From NCBI GenBank assembly GCA_023459055.1, contig JAEWVR010000004.1:248001-312000 (forward strand): 64,000 nt of DNA, in the 5' to 3' direction. Every line of letters starts with the position of its first letter. The stretch's first letter is position 1. The notes under the pieces are model-generated. The model made no database searches. It was not told the origin of the DNA and saw only the letters and a program-made list of their open reading frames with translations. The position numbers were made by a program, and so were the translations under genes. Below, in pieces: positions 36,718-45,305 of this stretch. Origin of the DNA: Fibrobacterota bacterium (GTDB lineage: Bacteria > Fibrobacterota > Chitinivibrionia > Chitinivibrionales > Chitinispirillaceae).

Positions 36718-37677
36718 TTACCACGCAAGAACGAACCTGTAATAATCACCACTCAACACATCCGGCATTACCCCCTCTATTTCATCATGATGTAGTACCT
36801 TTTCGACAAGCAGCCTATACACACACGGATGTTTACTTAACAATTGAAGACCATCGTACATATTTTTCTTTGTCAATCCATAAGAACCGGTAAGCGATAG
36901 TTCCTTATAGTGTATACTGTTACAAACTGCAGTATCTACAGCACAACCTTTTCCCAAACCGCTGAAAAAGATAATTGATGTACCTTTCGCAGCATTTTCT
37001 ATTGATGAAATAAATGCCTGATAATCTGCACAGCACAGAATAATGATACCATATGTACTGTCAACTGTATTTACAAAATTAATATATCCATTCGCATCAA
37101 TTCTTTTTGCTTTCACTATTTTGTCATCACGATTTTCAAGTATTGCCACCTCCGCACCATAACTCAGTGCGATAATCGACGCAAGTAATCCCATCGTACC
37201 GCCACCATAAACAAGTACTTTTTCACCTGATTTAAGGCGCACTTTGTCAAATGCATGAACAATACACCCGGCAGGCTCCGCAAGGGTTGCAGTTACAGAA
37301 TCAAGTTCCGGAGCAACAGGAATACAATTATTCCATGGAACTGAAATCGATGAACCAAAGCCGCCATCATGATGAAACCCGATGATCTTCATCGAATCAC
37401 ATAGATTCTCCCGTTGTGATTTACAATAAGAACATATACCGCAAGTGATGCCAGGGTAGATCGCATAACGTTGTAAAGAATCATGCGCAATAATTTCATG
37501 ACCCAACACACGGGGCAACACCAGATCACGTTGTCCCTGTTCCCACATTTTTGCATCTGTTCTGCATATCCCGCAGTGTGTTACGTCAAGGGTTACCCAT
37601 CTATCGGGAAGCACGTATGGAATTTCAGGTTCATTACAGATAGAAAATGTCTTTACTGCCGTTAATCTTATGTTCAT
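36718..37677 (-). CDS. zinc-dependent medium-chain dehydrogenase
   Basis: A 319-residue MDR-family oxidoreductase. Predicted catalytic zinc ligands are Cys35 (THCGICRTD), His60-Glu61 (LGHEII) and Glu133 (LAEPAGC). Structural zinc is bound by Cys79, 82, 85 and 93 (CGICSYCKSQRENLC). The nucleotide-binding loop is YGGGTMGLLA. It is shorter than typical members (~340-350). Its ATG overlaps the stop of the 69-residue gene (ATGA) in an operon behind a cobalamin riboswitch. The substrate is unknown; the operon context suggests a step linked to cobalamin or to a B12-dependent process. Confidence 0.85.
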   Translation of the reverse strand: MNIRLTAVKTFSICNEPEIPYVLPDRWVTLDVTHCGICRTDAKMWEQGQRDLVLPRVLGHEIIAHDSLQRYAIYPGITCGICSYCKSQRENLCDSMKIIGFHHDGGFGSSISVPWNNCIPVAPELDSVTATLAEPAGCIVHAFDKVRLKSGEKVLVYGGGTMGLLASIIALSYGAEVAILENRDDKIVKAKRIDANGYINFVNTVDSTYGIIILCCADYQAFISSIENAAKGTSIIFFSGLGKGCAVDTAVCNSIHYKELSLTGSYGLTKKNMYDGLQLLSKHPCVYRLLVEKVLHHDEIEGVMPDVLSGDYYRFVLAW

Positions 37678-37883
37678 AGTTCATATCGCTCCTCGGTAAT
37701 GGTGAGTTTTACACAATACACATTCATCCCATTCCTATATAATTGATCGCGCAGTTCTGCCACTTGAACCTGTTGTGTAATTGTAAATACAGTAGCTTTA
37801 CTCATTGATGTCAATTCACAGAGATCACCTGTAGTACGAATATAGTTGCCACATAGTGATTTCAAACATAATAGTTCTGTCAT
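37674..37883 (-). CDS. small protein, possible winged-helix fold
   Basis: A 69-residue protein between the TrpD-like and dehydrogenase genes. Its ATG is one base after the TrpD-like stop, with GGGAG in front, and its own stop overlaps the dehydrogenase start, so it is certainly translated as part of the operon. The stretch TTGDLCELTSMSKATVFTIT resembles a helix-turn-helix, followed by a beta-hairpin-like MNVYCVKLTITEERYEL. It may bind DNA or be a subunit of a neighbour. I do not recognise the family. Confidence 0.65.
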   Translation of the reverse strand: MTELLCLKSLCGNYIRTTGDLCELTSMSKATVFTITQQVQVAELRDQLYRNGMNVYCVKLTITEERYEL

Positions 37884-37884
37884 T

Positions 37885-38994
37885 TTATGCTCCCAGAAAG
37901 CGGTTTAGTTTAGTCATTCCGGTATACGGATCGGTATTCTGACACTGTACCCACGCAATGAGTTTTTCCAATGCTTTACCTGATGAAAGCAGTGATGAAG
38001 CAATTGCGACTCCCTGATGTAAAGTATCGGTTTTTGATGCAGCGTAAAGGATCATTCCAGCGTTTACAATTGCAGCGTATTGGCGAGCCAATGAACCAGT
38101 CCCCTTGAATAAGTTAACAAATTCGGAGACTTCCATTTCTGGATTATCACCCGGTGCAAGATCATCCGGCTTACACAAAGGTATGTTGAACATCTCCGGT
38201 CTGATTGTATATGTTTCGATTCTCCCGGACTGAAAGTACTCTTCCACATAGGTTTCACCACATACCGACACCTCATCCAACCCTTTATCAGAGCAATCAA
38301 TACATCCGTGGAAAACAATAGCCCGTTTATAACCGATTTCTTTCATAGAGTCAATCGCAGGGCGGATCATTTGTCGCGAACTTACTCCCCGTACACCAAT
38401 ATCCGCACACACCGGGCTTGCAAGTGATGCTGCGATATTAAGGGTTGACCCGAAGGCAATCTGTGAGAGAATACGCCCGAGCGCAGATGGGTGAACCTTT
38501 GCGCTCATACCATTAAACAAGCCTATTCCACAGCGTTCGATACTTGACACAACAATAGATGCGTCGCAATCGACATCAACACCGATCTGTTCTGCAATGT
38601 CAACTGTTCCGCATTTACCGGTAATTGCACGGGCGCCATGACGTGCAAGATAGATTCCATCATGTGCAGCAGCAATAATTGATGACGCCGTGCTTATATT
38701 AAAGGTCTTGAATGAATCCATCCCGGTTCCGCAGTTTTCAACAATTTGACCATTTACATAAGGTGCTACTTTAATTGTATCGTGCTGATAGATCGCATCA
38801 CGGCAACCCGCGATCTCAGCTGTGGTCTCACCCTTTGCAGTAAGTGCGGCAAGAAAAGCGCCCTGTTGTAGCGGAGTAGTCTCATTTCGTAAAATAATGG
38901 TAAACGCATTAAAAGCTTCTTCACGTGTAAGATGTTCTTTTTTGATCAGTCGGGAAACAATTGCACCAAAGTACCTGATCTCTGGGCCAGCCAT
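37885..38994 (-). CDS. TrpD-like phosphoribosyltransferase, non-canonical, riboswitch-controlled
   Basis: A 369-residue protein of the glycosyltransferase-3/TrpD fold. The PRPP-binding features are kept: GTGMDSF (residues 89-95; GTGGD in TrpD), NISTAS and RHGARAITGKCGTVDIAE. The anthranilate-binding Asn of KHGNRS is replaced by Ala121, and the Arg-rich stretch before the second half (RRELGVRTIFN in TrpD) is LSQIAFGSTLN, so anthranilate is unlikely to be the acceptor. GGAGG lies 5 nt before ATG 38994; the longer frame to 39072 has no such site. A cobalamin riboswitch lies upstream. It may phosphoribosylate a cobamide lower-ligand base (hypothesis). Confidence 0.85.
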   Translation of the reverse strand: MAGPEIRYFGAIVSRLIKKEHLTREEAFNAFTIILRNETTPLQQGAFLAALTAKGETTAEIAGCRDAIYQHDTIKVAPYVNGQIVENCGTGMDSFKTFNISTASSIIAAAHDGIYLARHGARAITGKCGTVDIAEQIGVDVDCDASIVVSSIERCGIGLFNGMSAKVHPSALGRILSQIAFGSTLNIAASLASPVCADIGVRGVSSRQMIRPAIDSMKEIGYKRAIVFHGCIDCSDKGLDEVSVCGETYVEEYFQSGRIETYTIRPEMFNIPLCKPDDLAPGDNPEMEVSEFVNLFKGTGSLARQYAAIVNAGMILYAASKTDTLHQGVAIASSLLSSGKALEKLIAWVQCQNTDPYTGMTKLNRFLGA

Positions 38995-39147
38995 AAAAAC
39001 CTCCGGAATTACTGTTTCACGGGAATAAACAGGACATGAAAAATAAAAAAGGACGTCCATAGTCGTATTCATACCCGTAACAGTTGTTTTGGATAGTGAA
39101 TACAGGCAAACGTCCAGCGGGAGATCCTGCAGTAATTATATATGCAA

Positions 39148-39325
39148 TCAGGCAGGCTTTCTGACTTACGGATCACCCTACTCTCTTCACCTTCCCGCTC
39201 CGGTTATCAGAACAGTGGTTTACTTTGAAGATTTTGTCCCCGCATACAGCAATGGCTGGTTTGTAACGGAATCACACCGTTTTTCCTCATTACCCCAGCA
39301 TCCGGCAGCGTATACCTGAAATGCA
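39148..39325 (-). promoter_or_regulatory. cobalamin (AdoCbl-type) riboswitch
   Basis: Read on the minus strand, the order of conserved blocks matches the B12 element. They are an early GGTGTGATTCC, CAGCC and TGCGGGGAC; then ACCACTG (GCCACTG in the consensus); then CGGGAAGG; and finally GATCCGTAAGTCAG and AAAGCCTGCCTG, the strongly conserved 3' end. It lies ~154 nt ahead of the TrpD-like start. Such elements normally switch expression off when cobalamin is plentiful. Confidence 0.95.
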
Positions 39326-39483
39326 CTTATCAGCATAACAAAGTGAAATGCACATTATGTTGGGGTTATCAATAGCAAACGCTATTGCACCTGATTACCG
39401 ACAAAATACTTTTTGAAAATAATCTGGTAAAGATTTTTTATGCACTGTTTAATTATTTTATTAAATGACAACACTACTATTTG
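39326..39483. other. intergenic, divergent promoter space
   Basis: AT-rich DNA between the riboswitch and the repeated element. It should hold the leftward promoter of the riboswitch operon. No specific site could be fixed. Confidence 0.35.
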
Positions 39484-39730
39484 TTGACATAATGCGCAAT
39501 AAAAACACAAAATAATTGACAATGTGGTATCTTTCTACAGTACAATAGCTGCGCAGCATATGCAGGAAAGTCTATTGAGCATTGTATCCCGGTGGGATAC
39601 AGAAAATGTACCAGAATCGAATTTACATAACGCAGAACCTGACATTGCACTGTATATTTTCTTCATATTGGCATTTAATTAAGAGAATGTTTTCTTTGTA
39701 TTAGAAGCACAAAAAAGCATGAATTATGTA
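39484..39730 (+). promoter_or_regulatory. repeated leader element, copy A (upstream of CE15 esterase)
   Basis: Shares with copy B (41816-42060) a series of blocks at nearly identical spacing: TTGACATA; an ATTG(A)CA..TGTG.TATCT promoter-like block; the palindrome TGTATCC-CGGTG-GGATACA followed by GAAAATGTACCAG (39583 onward); ACTGTATATT (39649); and GCATGAATTATG (39717). Block distances in copies A/B are 99/100, 66/65 and 68/66 bp. It starts 371 bp before the esterase ATG. It is likely a shared promoter or leader RNA; a vestigial 32-codon frame begins at 39719. Confidence 0.7.
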
Positions 39731-39854
39731 ACGATTATAAATAGTTACAATTGCACTTCTAATAATGGCCACATAAGGGGACTGTGTGCTTATTATCACA
39801 GAAATGCATTACCGTGATTAATGCTGACAACATATTACGAATCTGGAGGTTGTG

Positions 39855-41624
39855 ATGTTAAGAAGTAGTTGTTTGGTGGTGGCAATGGGATGTACTGCAC
39901 TTTTTGCCGCAAATTCCGATATCGCTTTAAGTGGTACGGTAAAAGATAGTGAGGGTAAAGCTGTTGCAGGTGCTGTAGTAAGCTTACAAAAGTTGACTTC
40001 TGCACCTAAAGACACAACAGATTCGCAGGGTGCATTTTCCATTATCTCAACGTCAGTTGCAGTTCCATCTGCAGCATTGAAACATGAGATGTTGCAATTA
40101 AGCCTTAAAAGGGGCGCACTACAGTTCACTACTTCGTTCAAGGTTGACAAGGGTACAATCAGCATATTCTCAGGAAACGGAAGATTGGCTGGCTGCATTT
40201 CGTTCAATAATATAGAACCGGGCGCATATACAAAAACCCTACCTCAGCTGGCACCAGGGTCATATATGATGAACATCACGCTTGACCAGGTCACGGTTGT
40301 AAGAAAACTTATCAACACCGGTAGCGGCATGTGTCTTAGCAGCGACATGGAAAGTGGCAGCATTTTATCTAATGTCTCAAAAACAGCAGCAGCTGCTGCT
40401 GCTGTTGATAGTCTTGTAGTAACCAAGGGTGGCTATAGTACTGCAAAAATCGGTATAGATTCCTATGAGAAAACTGGTATTACCGTTGTTCTGAATGCGG
40501 GCACAGTAACATGTCCAGTTCCCAAACTACCAGCTGCCAGTGCTATTACCTATAGTAACAAGAAACACCCAAGCCCCTGGGATTTCAAGTTTATGGATCT
40601 TCCCCGTGTAACAACACTTGCCCAATGGGAGTGTCGCAAGAAGGAAATTCTTCAGATGGCCCAGGACTATCTGTATGGACATATGCCGCCAAAATGCGAA
40701 GTGACCGGTACAGTGAGTGGTGGAAAAATTACAGCAGCTTGTAAGTATAACGGAAAGAGCGTTAACGTCTCTGTAACTGCAAGCGGTTCAGGTGATATTC
40801 TTGTCCTTTGCTTCGGTGGTATGGGATGTGCAACAATTTCGGGTTCACGCAGTGCTACGGTTAGTGGTGCTGATTTCCTTACAGCAGCAAAAAGTCTCTA
40901 TGGAAGTACCGATATGGGTATATGTATGGCATCTGCATGGGGTGCAGGCGTAATAATAGATGCACTCGAACAGAATCCTGATTGTGGAATCAGTGCACAA
41001 AAAGTCGTGACAACGGGTTGTTCAACCAATGGGAAGCAGGCTCTTTTCGCTGGTGTGTTCGAACCAAGAGTCGGTTTGTGTGCGCCTGTGGAATCGGGTG
41101 CAGCAGGGGCTTGTTCCTGGCGTGTATCAAGCGAATATGGTCACGGCAATTCGAACACAGATTGTCAGGATATTACTCATCTTGAAACAAACTGGCTGGG
41201 AACAGTTGCAAGTCCCTGGACTACCGGAAAACCAACAATCGATCATCTCCCACTTGATCAGGGTGAAATCATGGCTCTTCGTGCTCCTTACCCTATGATC
41301 AACTTTGACAACGGGAAAGAACAGTATAAATGGCTTTGCAATAAAGGAAATACTGCTGCAGCACAAGGATGTCACTGGATATATAAGGCACTCGGTGTTG
41401 AAGATAATTTCGGCTTTTATCAGGCAAATGCCGGTCACAGTCATTGCAGCTGGCCCAGTGAAGCAACTCCGGCACTCAATGCATTTGTGGATAAATTCCT
41501 GAAAGGAAAGTCCAGCACCAATACACACATATTTAATTACAATAAAGAATCAATGGATACACAAAAATGGTTTGACTTCGGTACAGCTAAGGAGCAGTGG
41601 GATACCACTCTGGTGCTTAAGTAA
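39855..41624 (+). CDS. CE15 glucuronoyl esterase with N-terminal accessory modules
   Basis: A secreted 589-residue esterase. A signal peptide (about 1-20) is followed by a CarboxypepD_reg-like domain (SGTVKDSEGKAVAGAVVSLQ). A module resembling a T9SS C-terminal domain lies internally (~95-155: GTISIFSGNGRLAGCISFNN, LAPGSYMMNI, VVRKLI). The CE15 alpha/beta-hydrolase domain fills ~220-585. The predicted triad is Ser390 in TTGCSTNGKQA, Glu413 in VESGAAG and His528 or His530 in AGHSHCSWPS. CE15 cleaves ester bonds between lignin and glucuronoxylan. GGAGG lies 5 nt before the ATG. Confidence 0.88.
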   Translation: MLRSSCLVVAMGCTALFAANSDIALSGTVKDSEGKAVAGAVVSLQKLTSAPKDTTDSQGAFSIISTSVAVPSAALKHEMLQLSLKRGALQFTTSFKVDKGTISIFSGNGRLAGCISFNNIEPGAYTKTLPQLAPGSYMMNITLDQVTVVRKLINTGSGMCLSSDMESGSILSNVSKTAAAAAAVDSLVVTKGGYSTAKIGIDSYEKTGITVVLNAGTVTCPVPKLPAASAITYSNKKHPSPWDFKFMDLPRVTTLAQWECRKKEILQMAQDYLYGHMPPKCEVTGTVSGGKITAACKYNGKSVNVSVTASGSGDILVLCFGGMGCATISGSRSATVSGADFLTAAKSLYGSTDMGICMASAWGAGVIIDALEQNPDCGISAQKVVTTGCSTNGKQALFAGVFEPRVGLCAPVESGAAGACSWRVSSEYGHGNSNTDCQDITHLETNWLGTVASPWTTGKPTIDHLPLDQGEIMALRAPYPMINFDNGKEQYKWLCNKGNTAAAQGCHWIYKALGVEDNFGFYQANAGHSHCSWPSEATPALNAFVDKFLKGKSSTNTHIFNYNKESMDTQKWFDFGTAKEQWDTTLVLK

Positions 41625-41649
41625 ACGATCTAATCCAACAATTTTTTAG

Positions 41650-41690
41650 AAAAAGAGCATCTCGTCTGTGATGTTGAAGGTGCTCTTTTT
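41650..41690 (+). terminator. rho-independent terminator after the CE15 gene
   Basis: AAAAAGAGCA and TGCTCTTTTT pair perfectly over 10 bp around a 21-nt loop, ending in a T run; 26 bp after the stop codon. Confidence 0.9.
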
Positions 41691-41815
41691 ATTTTGAGGA
41701 TCAGTAATTTTTACAATCGTAGTGCATGCTGAATAATTAATTATACATACACATCAAAATATGTCATTGTCATGAGAATTTTATACACTTTACTATGTGG
41801 CAAATTACGTATTTA

Positions 41816-42060
41816 TTGACATAGTACATTCAGAAACATTATTAGTTTACATTGTGATATCTACTTACAGCAGTCAACTGATTCAACTGCGTGTGCAGGC
41901 GCTTCAACTGCCCCTTGTATCCAGGCGGGATACAGAAAATGTACCAGCTTGTATTTGATTAAAGCCAAAACGGGCTTTACACTGTATATTACCTAAGTGT
42001 TACCTTTGTTTCAGGTGGATATTGAAAAGTAACAGAAGCAGGTAAGGCATGAATTATGCA
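41816..42060 (+). promoter_or_regulatory. repeated leader element, copy B (upstream of the cytochrome operon)
   Basis: The counterpart of copy A with the same block order: TTGACATA (41816), TTTACATTGTGATATCT, the palindrome TGTATCC-AGGCG-GGATACA with GAAAATGTACCAG (41916 onward), ACTGTATATT (41981) and GCATGAATTATG (42047). The loop differs but the stem is conserved, and sequence between blocks has diverged. That suggests selection on the blocks. It lies 390 bp before the first large gene of the operon. Confidence 0.7.
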
Positions 42061-42207
42061 ACTGTTATTATATGTTTCTTAGTAGTTCCTGCATATCTGT
42101 TACCGGATTCAACTACTTCAGAGTATGTATTTTTACCAGCTAATTGGGGAATTGCTTGTAAAGATTCATTGACAGATTTCATATCTGAGCATTGTAATTT
42201 TGTTTAA
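42049..42207 (+). CDS. possible small secreted or membrane peptide (52 aa)
   Basis: The ATG lies within the end of leader element B. The frame reads MNYATVIICFLVVPAYLLPD, then 32 polar residues ending SEHCNFV. The first 20 residues look like a signal peptide or membrane helix. Copy A has an equivalent ATG (MNYVT...) with a shorter, unrelated frame, which weakens the case for a conserved gene. No ribosome-binding site with good spacing is seen. Confidence 0.3.
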   Translation: MNYATVIICFLVVPAYLLPDSTTSEYVFLPANWGIACKDSLTDFISEHCNFV

Positions 42208-42449
42208 TTACTCATATCGGGGGTATCTATGCACAACTTGTGTCCCTTTTAGACTATACTATTTCTCTTTTAATCCTTTTGCAATGTATCAGGTATTGTA
42301 AATTAATACCATGTGGTAATTAATTTACAAAAAAGAATTAACAAGTGAGAATGTTTTTCAGTTATTACTTGTTATACTATTATATACTGTCATCATATAA
42401 ATACAACCGATTATGGACAGTGTTATTCACCTTTCACTTAGGGAGTAGT
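42208..42449. other. intergenic, no gene seen
   Basis: AT-rich leader between the small frame and the HzsA-like gene. The ribosome-binding site GGGAG lies just before ATG 42450. The open frame extending upstream to 42345 encodes a Tyr/Leu-rich stretch without a start signal and is not counted as coding. Confidence 0.4.
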
Positions 42450-45125
42450 ATGCTAAAAAGTAAATGTGAATCACAAAAGCTTTACTGTTTTCAGCTTGCG
42501 TTGGTTGCTGCAATTGTAGCCTTAACTTTATTAGTACATGACGTAAAAGCAGCTATTGATGAAACCATGCCATCAACCATTCCTGCAGAAATTTTAGCTG
42601 ACTGGAAAGCTCAGGGAGGAACAGCAGCTGACATTAAAGCATCCCTTCCAGCGGAATATCAGGCAAAATGTGATGGAACATTTGAAAGTGCCTGTCACTG
42701 GCGACGAGTTTACAGAATGAGCAGGTATCCTCAAATGGAAACGATTCTGTTTGCAAAGCATCATAATATTGGCAGTATCGCCGTTGGATTCTGGGTCAAT
42801 GTCGGGCCATCAGATGTTACCGATGCTCATTTTGCAACCAAAGGGTCACTCTGCCTGCTTAAATTCGACAATTATTACTCAAATTATAAAGAGATACTTA
42901 AGAAAACTGATATGGCTGTTAAAGATCCCTGCATATCACTTGATGGAAAAAAAGTCTGTTTTGCGATGTCATCCGGAAAAAGTAAAGGGTGGCTGCTCTA
43001 TGAAATGAAAATTGATGATCCAGGCACTATAAAGCAGCTTACGTTCAATCCGTCCGGATTGACAGTAGCGGATTACGAACCATGCTATTTACCTAATGGT
43101 GATATCATGTTCAGTTCAACACGTTGTTTCGGAGTTATCGATTGCGGGTGGCAGCCTACGTCAAATATGTTTGTCATGGACAGTACCGGCAAATACATTC
43201 GGCGGCTTGGTTATGATCAGGTGCACACCTGTTATCCTCAGTTAATGGCAAATGGCTCGGTTCTTTATACACGATGGGAATACAATGATCGTGATGTATC
43301 AAATGTCATGGGGTTGTTTTCGATGAGGCCTGACGGTTGTCACCAGACTGAAGTGTATGGCAATCAGACTGTATGGCCCCAGTCATTTATTCATGCCCGT
43401 GCAGTACCCGGGAATTCCAATAAATTTTTTGCTGTCGCCAGTGGACATCATGGTGAATATTCAGGTGAAGTAATGGTTGTTGACAACTCTGTTGCATCCA
43501 ATGGTCCTGAACATGTTACAATGATAAGCCCGCCACGGAAAACAGAATCCCGTGATGCAGATCCGATGGCTCTCGGAGGTGTTTACAGGAACTCTGAATA
43601 TCCTTATCCGCTTGATGAAAACTGGTACCTTGTTTCATATCGGGAAGACAACAAGCTTCCCTCATTCGGCTCTATCAGCACAGGTAAGTACAGCGTCTAT
43701 TTAAAAAGCATCGATGGCAAAAGCCGGGAGCTTCTTGCCTGGGGAGATCAGTCGTTGCATCACCCGGTATTGGTTGCCCCCTGGAAAAAAATCTGGGGGT
43801 CGGACCCTGTTCAACTTGCCGAGCAGGCTAATTTCAATGATAGTATGGGAACATTTACAATGCTGGATGTTTACCATGGTGCTGGTATGAAAGGTGTTGA
43901 TAAAAAGAGTGGTGCAGCAAAGACACTTCGTGTTGTTGCATTGAAATATCGTGTATCGGGAGCATGTGATAACAGTGGCGGAGGACAGGTTTTTGGACAG
44001 GTTATGGGTTCAAAACCAGCAGATGTTATCTTTTCAGCCCCAAATATATGCCCGGTCTCTCTCTGGGGCGCATCCTGGGAAGCTAAAGAAGTATTGGGAG
44101 AAGCAAAAATTTATGAGGATGGTTCTGCTGCATTTAAAGTACCTGCAAGGAAACCGGTGTATCTTCAGGTGCTTGATTCCAATGGACAATGCATTGCAAA
44201 CATGCGCAGCTGGGCAACGTTAATGCCGGGTGAGACATTTGCCTGTTATGGATGTCATGAAGACAAAACGGAAGCGATCAATCCTGGTGCCATGCCACTT
44301 GCAGGCGATCCGCAAATGCTTGACAAACCGCTTGGTATCGAGGGAAAACCATTTGACTATGTAAAATTTGTCCAGCCGATTCTTGACAAACATTGTATCA
44401 GTTGTCACACAGCAAATCACACATCCGGTTTTGATTTGCGCGGAGAACTGGTGTATAACTCCGGTGCGAAAAAATCCTTTGCCCGATCATATAGTTCCAT
44501 GCTGAAAGGAATAGGTTCATCAAGAAGTAATAAGGCTATTAATATAACTACGTTATTTTCACAACCACCACAGATGGCTCCTTATTCGTATGGCTCTACA
44601 AAAAGCGGACTTATAAAAAATGTTTTAAATGGTCATAAAAATGTAAAGCTTACAAAAGAAGAAATTAAAATTCTTGCCTGCTGGGTTGATCTTGAGGCAC
44701 CTCACGCCGGAACATATGATAGTTATATGACAACTGCAGATGCACAGAAATATAAAAACCTTGAGCAAACTGCTCAAAAATGGTATGACATTGAGGCAAA
44801 GAATGTCAGAGATTATGCCATAACTCAGCGAACAGCGGTTCTCCCGGGTTCCGGGCGATATATAACTACTGCTGTAAATTCACATAATTTCAGTATTGGA
44901 TATCTACCAAAGATTCGTGCTCTGGTTCTTAAAAATTCCTGCAAGGGTAATCTGATTCTTGTTGATACACGGGGACGGGTGGTTTATCGTTTTAGCTTGT
45001 CTGATATTAATACTACTGGTACAGCAATCGTTGCTTTACCGGCATCACTAAGTGCGGGGTATTACCTTGCCCGATTTGAAAGTACAAATGGTGTCAAACA
45101 GACTGCACTGTCAATAACGTTGTGA
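42450..45125 (+). CDS. HzsA-like secreted dihaem cytochrome with C-terminal sorting-type module
   Basis: An 891-residue exported protein with signal peptide (LALVAAIVALTLLVHDVKA). A beta-propeller-like region resembling hydrazine-synthase-alpha-related proteins follows (CHWRRVYRMSRYPQMETILF, DPCISLDGKKVCFAMSSGK, YLPNGDIMFSSTRC, YPYPLDENWYLVSY). Two c-type haem sites are present: CYGCH (599-603) and CISCH (649-653). The last ~75 residues (NLILVDTRGRVVYRFSLSDI, LSAGYYLARF) resemble a T9SS C-terminal signal. Relation to HzsA concerns the fold, and anammox chemistry is not implied. It is the first large gene of a cytochrome and maturation operon. Confidence 0.8.
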   Translation: MLKSKCESQKLYCFQLALVAAIVALTLLVHDVKAAIDETMPSTIPAEILADWKAQGGTAADIKASLPAEYQAKCDGTFESACHWRRVYRMSRYPQMETILFAKHHNIGSIAVGFWVNVGPSDVTDAHFATKGSLCLLKFDNYYSNYKEILKKTDMAVKDPCISLDGKKVCFAMSSGKSKGWLLYEMKIDDPGTIKQLTFNPSGLTVADYEPCYLPNGDIMFSSTRCFGVIDCGWQPTSNMFVMDSTGKYIRRLGYDQVHTCYPQLMANGSVLYTRWEYNDRDVSNVMGLFSMRPDGCHQTEVYGNQTVWPQSFIHARAVPGNSNKFFAVASGHHGEYSGEVMVVDNSVASNGPEHVTMISPPRKTESRDADPMALGGVYRNSEYPYPLDENWYLVSYREDNKLPSFGSISTGKYSVYLKSIDGKSRELLAWGDQSLHHPVLVAPWKKIWGSDPVQLAEQANFNDSMGTFTMLDVYHGAGMKGVDKKSGAAKTLRVVALKYRVSGACDNSGGGQVFGQVMGSKPADVIFSAPNICPVSLWGASWEAKEVLGEAKIYEDGSAAFKVPARKPVYLQVLDSNGQCIANMRSWATLMPGETFACYGCHEDKTEAINPGAMPLAGDPQMLDKPLGIEGKPFDYVKFVQPILDKHCISCHTANHTSGFDLRGELVYNSGAKKSFARSYSSMLKGIGSSRSNKAINITTLFSQPPQMAPYSYGSTKSGLIKNVLNGHKNVKLTKEEIKILACWVDLEAPHAGTYDSYMTTADAQKYKNLEQTAQKWYDIEAKNVRDYAITQRTAVLPGSGRYITTAVNSHNFSIGYLPKIRALVLKNSCKGNLILVDTRGRVVYRFSLSDINTTGTAIVALPASLSAGYYLARFESTNGVKQTALSITL

Positions 45126-45305
45126 TCTGATTTGAGGAAAAGCAGTTCATGTGAATCCGGGGCAATGTATATGCCCAAACAGTTTTTGCATCATTAAGAT
45201 GGAGTAACTGAAAAGCATATACAGAAGCCCTGAGATTATTCCCCGATGGATTGGATGAACTGGTTGAAATGCTTTTAAACAACAATATCTACGAGGGGGT
45301 GGATC

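Noticed and set aside
41846..41870. CRP-like site in leader element B (TGTGATATCTACTTACA)
   Set aside because: The half-site spacing is 8 and the second half is poor; copy A does not keep the pattern.
42345..42449. Upstream extension of the HzsA-like gene
   Set aside because: The extension is a Tyr/Leu-rich run without a ribosome-binding site. ATG 42450 has GGGAG in front and begins a proper signal peptide.
42450..45125. Hydrazine synthase (anammox) activity for the HzsA-like protein
   Set aside because: Only two CxxCH sites and no HzsB/HzsC partner genes are present; similarity is at fold level, and HzsA-related proteins are widespread outside anammox bacteria.
45094..45285. 63-residue leftward ORF between the HzsA-like gene and the next gene
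   Set aside because: It is antisense within an operon, has no ribosome-binding site, and its Ser/Asn-rich composition looks like random AT-rich translation.
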